A stretch of DNA of 27,772 bases, from assembly GCA_000467715.1 (NCBI GenBank), contig AJFK01000141.1, positions 1 through 27,772 of the forward strand. The letters are read 5' to 3'. The notes beneath the pieces are model-generated. The model was given only the letters and a program-made list of their open reading frames with translations. It did no database searches and had not been told where the DNA came from. The stretch is from Hysterium pulicare CBS 123377. Its lineage: Eukaryota > Ascomycota > Dothideomycetes > Hysteriales > Hysteriaceae. A program made the translations under genes and the position numbers. This document shows, piece by piece, positions 1 to 9,334 of this stretch (position 1 is the stretch's first letter; each line of letters opens with the position of its first letter).

Positions 1-14
1 ATGTTTCATCGTAG

Positions 15-711
15 TGCGAAACCCGTAGGGTTGCCACCACGATCAGCAATTGCCAGGCGACGAGACAAGACGATTTAAGCTTTAATATACACGAGCGCAT
101 CCTTCATTTGCATCTAGTTGATGACGGTGCAACTCCTCGCTTTACAGGCACGCTCCAAAACAATGGAAAAGTTGGCTCATTTACTCGCTGTCAAGTCAGA
201 TTGTGGATTCCAGCTCCACAGGATCTGGTCCTCCGTACAAACACTCAATTGGCTATGCGCGACAGTAATGTCGATGGCTTAGCATTGTGCATTCCAAAAG
301 GAAGTCAAATACGCCTTAAGGTATCTTTCCATTATCTCATTGAGGAGCACATATAGTACGTGGTTATATAGGGCTGATCCGTCACTTTAGTTTCTTACCA
401 ATTATGATCAGTGGTTCGGCTGGTACGAGGAAGGCAACTGTGGGGATGTTTTTAACATCCGTGATATAGAATTCGACGAGCGAGCATTAACCCAAACAAA
501 TGCTCTGCTGACGAGATGGAAACTACCCACGACCACACTAACCAGCTTGGACAAACGAATAAAATCCTTACCAAGATGCTCGGAGTCTTCATATAAGTCT
601 GCAAGAAATCGGATCTTAGCAGAGTGTGGAACAGTCTCTGAACTTGAACGAGTTGTGGATGCATTGACCACGAAGGCTTCTGGGGAATCCCACGGGGTGT
701 GTCCTTATTGA
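15..711 (+). CDS. 3' part of an unrecognised two-exon gene (5' end outside the window)
   Basis: I do not recognise the product. One frame is open from base 15 to the donor AAG|GTATCT (exon to 320). An acceptor CACTTTAG at 390 then leads into a second open frame, 391-711, ending in TGA. Both joins are phase 0, giving at least 208 residues. The second exon has no ATG near its start, so simple start-to-stop ORF calling misses it, yet it stays open for over 100 codons. The residues look protein-like: an RLWIPAPQDL stretch, then QWFGWYEEGNCGDVF, then a helical, Leu/Lys/Arg-rich C-terminus. A CGTAG just before base 15 could be the acceptor of a further upstream intron. No membrane segment is visible. 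The stop lies 231 bp before the converging dehydratase gene. Alternatively it could be a pseudogene remnant. Confidence 0.5.
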
Positions 712-941
712 TAAACTTTTACACTTCTATGCCCAACCCTACAAATGAAACATACTTCATCTGGCACTTTCCGGATTACCTTTAAGAGGGCAACTTACTT
801 TGATGCATTGTACCGAGTCCAAATTATTTCTGCGGGCTGATTGTAAAGAGCTCAGTAGATGCAGCACTGCCTTCTCGGAAAACATCACATTATATCACCT
901 ATACGTCTAGAGAAGTCAAAGAAGGCTAGTAAATCATCGTT

Positions 942-2362
942 CTACCACTCTCTTATCTCACCACCGGGCCCGATAAACCCTGGACTAACCCAAGCCTTCG
1001 CATCTTTCGCCAATTCCCTTACCTGCTTCTCATCAACCTCGATCCCCAACCCCAGCCCTTTCAAGAGATCGATATACCCATCCTTAACCTTCCAGACCTC
1101 AGGATTCAGCAAATAGCTCGTGAGGTCCTGACTCCCAGCATTATAGTGGATCCCGAGACTCATCTCCTGAATCGCAAAATTCGCGCTCACTGCATCAACT
1201 TGCACGTTGGCGGCCAAAGCTATAGGACCAAGGGGACAGTGAGGCGCAAGAGCAACATCATAGGCTTCGCACATGGCTGCTATACGCTTTATCTCCGATA
1301 TACCGCCTACGTGGCTAATATCTGGTTGGAGAATATCCACACATCCAGCTTCGAGAAACGGACGAACATCCCAACGACTATGAAGCCTCTCACCCAGCGC
1401 AATAGGTGAACTCGTCACTTGAGCAAGCGCTTTAATCCCTCCGATATGCTCCGAAAGCAGAGGCTCCTCAATGAAAAGCGGACAATGCGGTTCCAGCGCC
1501 TTCGCCAGTTGCTTGGCCATGGGCTTGTGTACTCGGCCATGGAAGTCAATCCCGGCATCCATACCGAGCGCTTTCACCGCCTTGAGACGCTCGACGCAGT
1601 CGGTGAGTGCGGAGGGAGAATCTAGCCAGCCTAGATCTTCGGTGGCGTTCATCTTTACGGAGAGGAAGCCTTGGGCTTTGCGGGCTTGGGCTTGCTTTTC
1701 TATGTCGCTGGGTCGGTCGCCGCCGATCCAGGCGTAGACTTTTATTTTGTCGCGGAGTTTTCCGCCTAGGAGTTGGTATATTGGTACGCCTAGTTTTCTG
1801 GCTGTTGGAGTGTCAGATCTGATTTACGGTACGTCATATACAATTCGCCAATATCTAGATGTGGACTACTAGATGGGTGCGAACTCGAGAGAATAATTAT
1901 AGAGGTTGTATAACTCGTCACTGACAAGTATGCACACGGAGAACTAGCCCCTAATGCCGTGAAGTAATACAGAGGGGTGTTAGATTCGGAAAGAGAAGTA
2001 ATAATTCAGCCTACCTTTCAGATCCCACAACGCAATATCAATCCCCGCCAAAGCGCTCATAAAAACCGGGCCCCCTCTATAAAAGCTCGTTCGCCATGAC
2101 ATCTGCCAAATATGCTCAATCTCACTGCCAAAAAATTCCTAAGCACACTGAACAACCACACAAAAACAAATCAGGGAAAAACCCACTCAGCTTCGAATCC
2201 AGTGTACTTCTCAATCCAAGCATCTAGACACCCCTCCACAGCCTGCGTATGGCCCTCTAGTGAAGCTTCGCCCCAGCCAGTGTTTCCGGCTTCGTCGGTG
2301 ATTTTGACGAAGAGCCAGCGTGGGGGGACGCGGAAATATTCTATAAGCGCGATTTTGCCCAT
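942..2362 (-). CDS. D-galactonate dehydratase-like enzyme (mandelate racemase/enolase superfamily)
   Basis: Three exons read on the minus strand: 2362-2187, 2124-2015 and 1801-942. The introns are 62 and 213 nt and both GT-AG. The joined protein is 381 aa, essentially the length of E. coli DgoD (382 aa). Expected reaction (family knowledge): Mg-dependent dehydration of an aldonate such as D-galactonate to its 2-keto-3-deoxy acid, in the cytosol. Visible evidence: N-terminal capping domain with [13 protein letters not shown] and SFYRGGP; barrel ligands D181 (DFHGR), E207 (FIEEP) and E233 (GERL); catalytic His pair H183 and H283 (APHCPLGP). These align with DgoD D183/E209/E235/H185/H285 at a constant offset of two. 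[11 protein letters not shown] and MGIHYN are also family motifs. The intron 1 donor (GTGGGT) is weak, but it is the choice that restores [12 protein letters not shown]. It is divergent from an aldolase gene 620 bp away. Substrate could be another sugar acid. Confidence 0.92.
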
Positions 2363-2982
2363 TGTAGGTTTTGGTTGGGTTGAAGACTAGCAATTGGGGT
2401 GGTTGAGAGGTTTTTGAGACGAGTTGGCTACGCATTGGCATCAATTTAGATCTTTTTATGTCGAACTTCGAGCGCCGGATAAGGCACTGTGATATCAACG
2501 CTAGCCTGTCTTGGTTAAAGCTGGGACTCGGGGTGATATGTACCGATCGCTGCAAAAGGTACCTTGATGTGGTAAAAGGAATTGTGTATGGTCCGCATAG
2601 TAGTAATCCTATTTGCTTTGAAATTGCAGAGAGTTTACAGCTTTTCTCAAGCGTACAGACCAAGTTCTGGGAAGCCTAGACTTTCAAAGGAAAATTGCTC
2701 TTATTGTACATGTACATTTCCTGAGGGTAGTTGATCAGTCATTATATCAGAACTCCAGGCATTCCAAACGCCGGACCGAGATCGGGAAGGCCGGTGGGGG
2801 ACAAGTGGATCTTTGGACTGATGACGAAGTCGGGAGAGATATGCCGAATCTACGAGGGGTAAATCTATGAATATGCGCCGATAAATATGTAACTTTCACC
2901 TTTATTGTTATCGCGTTGTCGTGCATCTCTCAAACGAGCTGAAGAAATAAAGGAGCTTTGATCGGATAGCGAACTGAGTAAT
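2363..2982. promoter_or_regulatory. Shared divergent promoter between dehydratase and aldolase genes
   Basis: This 620 bp spacer separates the two start codons and must hold both promoters. A GTGGGG at 2794-2799 fits the CreA/Mig1 consensus SYGGRG, expected for sugar catabolism genes. CCGG/CGG triplets cluster at 2770-2795, the kind of sequence bound by Zn2Cys6 activators. No clear TATA box was identified. The site assignments are weak because such short motifs occur by chance. Confidence 0.35.
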
Positions 2983-4009
2983 ATGGCGTCCTCGCCGCCC
3001 ACAGGGGTCTTCGTGCCCGTCCCAACCTTCTTCAAACCAGCTTCATCCAGCAAAACTCTCCAAGCTCAGGTCGACGTCGAAACACAAGTTAAACACAGTA
3101 TTCACCTCGCAAAGAATGGCATCCGCGGCCTCGTACTCCTTGGTTCTACTGGCGAAGCGATCCACATGTCGCGCGCGGAACGATTCGAGCTGATCTCTGG
3201 TGTACGGAAAGGACTGGACGATGCAGGCTTCCCTGATTACCCTATAATGGCTGGAGTGCTCATCAACTCAGCTGATGAAGCTTTGGAGTGGTTAGAGGAT
3301 TTTAAGAAGGCTGGAGCACAATGGGGTTTGGTATTGGCTCCAGGATACTTTGGACCGGCTGTCAATCAGGAAAATCTCAAGGAATGGTATACGGCGGTGG
3401 CCGACAATAGTCCCATTCCGATATTAATGTAAGTTCTTTCTTCACCTAATGGTTCGGAGTAGCTACTAACTTGAGCGATGCAGATACAACTATCCAGGCG
3501 TCACAAACAACGTCATGGTCACTCCCGAGACATATACAAGCCTCGCACAACATCCAAATATTGTTGGGTGCAAGATGTCCCATGGCAATGTCTCCCACCA
3601 CGTTCAGGTCTCGCTAGATCCAGAAATTGATCACAAGAAGTTCCGTGTGTTCAGTGGATTTGGACAACAGTTAGGCCCAATAGTTTTCTTTGGCGCAGCA
3701 GGGGTCATTGACGGCCTTGCTGCAATGTACCCTAAAACAGTTTCACGTCTTATGCAATTAGCTGAAAAGCGGCCCATCGAGCCACAAGCCCTAGAGGAGA
3801 TTCATAAATTACAGTTTGCCGTCAGTCGAGCTGAGGAGTTCATCGGCAAATGGGGTATCGTCGGGATCAAGGAAGGTGTGCATCGAGTTCTTGGATTGGG
3901 AACCCTTGAAGGAGGCCGATTACCCTTGAAAGGTAAGCTGCCGGAAGGAGAATCGGAGAAATGGAATGCGACTACGTCCCGGATGCAGAAGCTGGAGGAT
4001 TCGCTATAG
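2983..4009 (+). CDS. Dihydrodipicolinate synthase-family aldolase, probable 2-keto-3-deoxy sugar-acid aldolase
   Basis: Two exons, 2983-3428 and 3484-4009, with a 55 nt GT-AG intron (donor AAT|GTAAGT), encode 323 aa. The family (DHDPS/N-acetylneuraminate lyase, class I aldolases) includes fungal L-threo-3-deoxy-hexulosonate aldolase (LGA1/GaaC) and 4-hydroxy-2-oxoglutarate aldolase. These enzymes cleave a 2-keto-3-deoxy acid to pyruvate plus an aldehyde. Visible evidence: pyruvate-binding GSTGEA near residue 60; IYNYPG at 149-154 with the catalytic-type Tyr; Schiff-base Lys179 in VGCKMSHG; and GAAGVIDGLAAMYP later in the barrel. There is no signal peptide, so it is probably cytosolic. The start ATG follows an in-frame leaderless N-terminus typical of the family. 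Placement head-to-head with an aldonate dehydratase strongly suggests it takes that enzyme's product. The stereochemistry of the substrate cannot be read from the sequence. Confidence 0.9.
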
Positions 4010-4924
4010 GAATAATGCTCGAATAAGACAAATGTATCCATCCACACCACTACTTTTCTATCTTATGTGAGCGTTTCACATTCTTCCGGGGAGTGCATAC
4101 CTAGTATGCGATGCCGACAGTGCCATGGGGTTTCGGCAAGCTATGCTAATCTCACTTGCCTTCAAAACCAGATACAATCAACTCATACTCCAACACACCC
4201 GAGTCCTGGATCAGGGACCCGGCTTGAGGCCGCATTTCAAAGTCTGATTTCTCCTTGAAAGTGGGTTCTAACGAAAGGTCATCTCAGCCAAAACGGTGCT
4301 TTGTTACCAGCAGTTTACTAACCCAACCTCTACGTTAATGCGAGAGCCTAGATAAATTTGACCGTTTTCACTCGGAGCAAAAATGCCCTTAACGTTGCTA
4401 AATCTATCCAGAAATGCCCCAAATCACCGTTCTCGGTACTAGCATATTCAAAGGATGCTACTCCGGCCTACGCTAAAATCTAAACTCCGATGTGGCGCAA
4501 GGACCATCAGGGGTGGCAAAGACATAAATTTCCTCTTCCGGCTGGTTGACTTCTGCGCACGTCCCGAAATTCCCTATCTCAAAACGGAGCAGCTGTTAGA
4601 CTCAGACTCTTGACATGATGATTTCAAATCTCATGGAATGTTGCCAGCAGAATCGGATCTTCGAGGGCGGCGTTAAGAGAAAGGGCGAGGACGGTTTGGC
4701 CAGATTGGGGAACATAAAAAGGAACTGTGCCGGGCTTTAGAAGAGATTCAGTTACAACTACTTCATATTCCCCATACTTGTATTCATTATATTTTTCTCG
4801 GTCACTTTTACGAGTTCGAAACTATCTCACTCGTCCATATTTCGATATTCCCTCCACAATTACCCTTCCGCTGCAGTCGACAACCGATATCCTAGGACAC
4901 AAGACAAGAAACCGGGAATTTAAC
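4010..4924. other. Intergenic spacer, aldolase 3' region to hydrolase promoter
   Basis: No gene was recognised. The right end must contain the hydrolase promoter. A CATAAAAAGG sequence near 4714-4723 is a possible TATA-like element about 200 bp before the start codon. The hydrolase frame stays open upstream of its ATG as far as about 4727, but without any ATG, so I treat it as leader sequence. Confidence 0.4.
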
Positions 4925-5917
4925 ATGGCAGGCAGTACACCCGCAACACGGTTCGACAGTGTCGACATATACACTACTCCATACAAAAGTATTGGCGATC
5001 ATCATATCGAAGTCAGCGTTCTTGTACCGAAGAGCATTAAGCCTGGAAAGCATCCGTTGATGGTCAAATTCCATGGCGGAGCACTGGTAGGTTGTTCGAT
5101 AGGCTTCGAATCTGGACATCGCTAACAACAGCAACAACAAAAGGTTTCGGGAACAGCGCTCTTTCCTGATTGGTTTGGAGCCTACATCATTCCCTTTGTC
5201 GAACGCAATTCGGCAGTCATCGTATCAGCAAACCATCGACTACTTCCTGAATCCAACGGCACAGACATCCTCGAAGACTTATCTGATTTGTGGACCTGGG
5301 TCCGAAACTCTTTACCCTCTTTCCTTGACTCGAAGTCGCCTGCAGATATTGACCTTGACTTTGACCACATTCTTGCTTCTGGTGAGAGTGCAGGCGGATA
5401 CATGGCAATCCAGTCCGCTCTCACTCAGCCAGAAGGTTTTATCAAGGCGTTGCTAGTCCAGTACCCAATGACTATCATCTACGATAAAGTAGATCGGACA
5501 ACTGTGCTCGGAAGGCCGATTGCGGGCCCTGAACTGGTAAAGAACCACATCGCCAAGCTTGAACCAGGTGTCATTGTCAGTGGCGCTGTGCCTCCAGCTC
5601 GTCTCGACCTCGCCTTTGCCATGTTAACGCACGGCTTCCTAGATTTTTTGGGACACGACAAAAGACTCCATCCCTTAGAGGCTTTGGACTCGGCTAAGCA
5701 CTTTCCCAGCACCTGGATCATCCATGGCAAAGAGGATGAGGCGGTAAAGGTCGAGGATAGTGTAGCGTTCGTGGAGAAATTGAACAAGTTGTTTCCAGAA
5801 ACTAAAACGAGATTGGATATTGAAAGTGGTAACCATGGATTCGATAATGAGATGACTGAAGAAATGGAGTGGCTGAGGAAGGGGCTGGCATGGGTTGAAA
5901 AGGAGTGGCTGAAGTAG
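4925..5917 (+). CDS. Alpha/beta hydrolase, HSL/carboxylesterase type
   Basis: Two exons, 4925-5086 and 5144-5917, with a 57 nt GT-AG intron in phase 0, encode 311 aa. It is a serine hydrolase that would hydrolyse a carboxyl ester; the substrate is unknown. Visible evidence: oxyanion-hole HGGALVSG (completed only by the splice), nucleophile Ser136 in GESAGG, an acid residue in the HGKEDEAV loop, and a C-terminal His in GNHGFD. Order and spacing match the hormone-sensitive-lipase/acetyl-esterase branch. There is no signal peptide or membrane segment, so it is probably intracellular. It is co-directional with the aldolase and 915 bp downstream. A role in the same catabolic locus, for instance releasing an esterified sugar acid, is speculation. 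Confidence 0.88.
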
Positions 5918-8178
5918 ATTGATTATTGGTTGTCCGATTTGATTAAATGCAGAGTCGGTTGAGCATTACTTTCCTGAAGAGGATCTGATCTCCAGTACTA
6001 TAGCAGTCATCTTTCACTTTCGCATTGACATAAGATACTATCCATAGGACGAGTGGTCCAACGTTCGACGATGTCAAAGTAAGCATACTTCTACAGCCTG
6101 GCCTCTCATATCCTTGCCAGCATATGAATTCCTCCGAATTTTAATAGATTGCTGCAGGTATCGCGTGGTTCAATAGATTGCGTGCTACCCTGCATGTCAG
6201 ACAGAACTTAGCTGTACAGATAGATGTGATCCACCCCCTGCCTCATCTGTTGCCAAGTGCATTGATGTGCATCGTCAATTGCAAACATGGTAGTCTGCGG
6301 GCTTATCTTCGCGTTGCAATTTGGGGCCGTTTGTGACTTTGGGCCGAACTCTGCGGAAGACATGATACACATTTCGTCCATGGTGGCTGGTTCTTCAACA
6401 ACACGGGCTCAATGATTTGAAAGATTACACAACCTTGCACTGAAGCCGTCGCATGAGTCCTTCTAGAAGGTTCAGCCAACCTTCCATCTCAGGTACCTTC
6501 CGAATTATGGCAGTGGTAGGAACCGAGACATCAGCACCCAGGCCCAATGAAGCGGCGTACGAGGGTGCGGTGCAGCATAAGCACTACAGCGAGGCCATGT
6601 GGGTTTGCCGCATGAAAGACGGACACTATCTTTGCACGACACGGCTAAAATGTCTCAGCGAAGAGCAGGCCATCTCGAAAGACTGTCTTTTGCGTTTCAC
6701 CGATCCTTAGTGGTTCATTCGACGTGTAGACGCAGTGCTCGCTCTTCGGCCTCCGAAGACGATTGGGAGTTGAGACGAAACGGGGGTGTCGATTCCGACA
6801 TCCGACGTCGAAACAAACCATCCTTCTTCCTTCTCTACCCACGCGCCTTGCAATTGTCCAGTGTTTTTGTCCTGGCTTTCACAGTTGATGAACTCGTCTC
6901 ACTGCAAATATGGGCAGGGTCCACCACATGTCGTGAGCTTGCGAGGATGCATGAATTCCAGTGCTACGGTTCATCGCCTGTCATCCACCATGATTCGCGG
7001 GGACGCAGCAGTAGCTTGTCCTTCCAACACCTCCGCCTACGCTACCCTCAGCCTCTGCGGCCTTTCGTTGGGCGTGAACTGCAGCACTACTTGATCCATG
7101 TACCAGGTCGTTCAGGCTCGATGGCTGCGTGTCACGAGAATCCAAGTCCGCTTCCGCTTCATGCATCCGCATCCGCCTGTGGCTTTGGACACGAGACGAC
7201 CCCACGATTCTTCTCTCAGGCCTTTCCAGAGACCAAGCTTACCGTGCCACTTACAAATGGGTGGTTCAAGTATGAATCGACGTAGATACCCGCCAAGTGT
7301 TGGTCTGGCTCAACCTGGACTCTCCCATCAGAAGCAGAGGCCTGGTCGATGAACCCAAGGTTGGGTTTAGAGCGGGAAAAGGTGCCGTATCTTCCTGCTT
7401 GTTAGCAGAAGGCGAGGCTATCGACTGGCTCGCTGGTCTATGAACAGACGGCCTCATCCTTTCTGTCAGCAGATGGCGGATCCAAGCGCAGATAGCTTCG
7501 TCCTCAATCTTGGCACACGCCAGATATTTGCTACCTTTGGGCAGATGGAAAAGCTTAGTTCCCATTGTCAGAAAGCATCATCCAAACCACCCCATCCCGC
7601 TCCGGCAGGCTATCTCACGAAGCACACGCCTCCTGTGCCTCAGCCTCGCTGTGTCGTGCGCCTGATCTCTCGGTGACCCATAGCAGATCCAATCCAAATG
7701 TTTCACTATCGAGGAATGGGTATGATATCAAATGTGGATTACTAACCTTCTACTTCCAGAGGAGCTGACGGCACGGTTTCTTCCATGTTACAGTTTGAGA
7801 CTTCTTTCTTGAGTGATGACGACTGCCTTCTACTTCTTCGTATTCAGATGTTCCCCACGTTTAATTGGTGCTTGACAAGTAACTCAGTCACTGGCAAGAT
7901 GACAAGAAAAGTATATTCGGGCGGCTTATCACGTTGCTCGCGTGGCCTTGTGCTGCGCCTATAACAGAATCAGCGCTGACGATCAATCCATGCGAGGAGG
8001 CTCAAGCGGTGTCCTTGTATTAGCACATTATAACGTATGCATGCCTCAGAAGACTTGTTAAGTATCGATAGCCCTTTGCCCTACCCCTCCACAACTATCG
8101 GTCAAAATTGAACGCAACCACGATATATCCGCAACATTTCGGAGTCCGATCTTTAATTATTTCAGAAAGATCCGTACC
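5918..8178. other. Long intergenic region with dense but unrecognised ORFs
   Basis: This 2.26 kb stretch has no gene I can name. Between about 6450 and 7680 both strands keep long frames open. The plus-strand frame runs unbroken through 6599-7285, with a first ATG at 6650 giving 211 codons. Minus-strand frames lie at 7565-7266 and 7205-6981. The predicted peptides are rich in Ser, Arg and His and show no domain I recognise. The region could hold a lineage-specific gene or a relic. The flanks (5918-6450 and 7770-8178) show nothing distinct. Confidence 0.3.
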
Positions 8179-9334
8179 ATGCCTTCGAAGCGAATTCTTC
8201 TCACAGGTGCCTCCACTTTCACGGGCTCTCATATCCTCGATCAGTTCTTGTCCTTCGACGTCTCCATTCGGGCGGTCGTGGGGTCCGAAGACGAAGCAAG
8301 AGCCTGGGATCAACGATACGGCCTTTCGAATTTCCCCCTGCTCGACTTTGCAATAGTTCCCGTTCAGGACCTTGCGGTCCCATGTGCTTATGACGATGCT
8401 CTGAGCGGGTCCGCAGAACCGTTTGACACTGTCATTCACACCGTCACTGCTGATCCGTCTGAGGAAGCCGACTGCCTCTCAAGGTTCATCAACCTTGGAA
8501 TCGACAATCTATTAGCATTTCTGAGAAGTGTTAACGAGCTAGCACCTAGCGTTCAAAGAGTCATCATCACATCATCGTTCGCACCATTCGCTCGCTGGCT
8601 CGTCGATCCTAGAGTGGAACGAAGGCCCCATCCGACTACACCATCCATCCAGAGGGTGGCAGAGTCAGATTCTGAGTACATATTGGCAACTTGTCGAGCA
8701 AGCGACAATATTGTCAATGACCGCTTGTGGAGGTTCTTGGAGGATGAAAGGCCTGGATTCGATCTCGTTGCTCTATCGGCCCCGAGTGTCTACGGTCCAT
8801 CAATACGCCCCTTGATGCACATTACGGACCTTGAAGGAGCTAATCGAAGTATTTGGAACATCTGCAACAATGATTCCACCGAGAACATCCAATTTCCACC
8901 ATACGGAATCAGTTACTACTCTGATGTGCGGGTGAGTCAGACTTGTAATGCATTGTGGATGCCATTATAATCCTTACATACTGATAATCAACCTCCAGGA
9001 TTTTGCTCTCGCTCATGTTCAGGCCGCTTTCATCCCTGCGGCCGGTAACAAACGTTTTGTTGTGTCTGCAGGAACGATGCCTTCGCGCTCGGTCATTGCG
9101 ACCATAATACGAAGGGACTTCCCCGATTTCGCGAACCGAATACAGTCAAGTAGTGCACCGACCAGTTCACCCCCGAACGATGATCTCCCAATGGATTTGG
9201 TCGATACGTCTTCCACTGCTGCGATTCTGGGGATGATGAGATACCGCCCCGTAGAAGACACTTTAACAGATCTTATGAGACAGCTTCTGGAACTAGAAAG
9301 ACGCAGAGAATGGAGAAGAGTAATACAGAGCTGA
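8179..9334 (+). CDS. Atypical NAD-dependent epimerase/dehydratase-family (extended SDR) protein, catalytic residues replaced
   Basis: Two exons, 8179-8931 and 8999-9334, with a 67 nt GT-AG intron in phase 0, encode 362 aa. The fold resembles fungal dihydroflavonol-reductase/GRE2-type ketoreductases: an N-terminal Rossmann beta strand RILLTGAS, DTVIHTVT, VIITSSFAPFA at 128-138, FDLVALSAPSVYGP at 194-207, then the substrate domain and DFALAHVQAA after the splice. The glycine motif is TGASTFTG, with Thr13 where the family has the middle Gly of TGxxGxxG. The active-site YxxxK aligns with CRASD (Cys172, Asp176), so both catalytic Tyr and Lys are missing. It may bind a nucleotide without normal reductase chemistry, or be evolving as a pseudoenzyme. 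The frame and splice sites are intact, so it is not an obvious pseudogene. Confidence 0.8.

Noticed and set aside
2191-2202. TTCGAATCC resembling a tRNA T-loop
   Set aside because: It lies within dehydratase exon 1 and no acceptor or anticodon stem can be paired around it. No tRNA was found elsewhere in the window.
4727-4924. Upstream in-frame extension of the hydrolase
   Set aside because: The frame is open but contains no ATG, and the 4925 ATG gives the usual N-terminal distance to the HGG motif.
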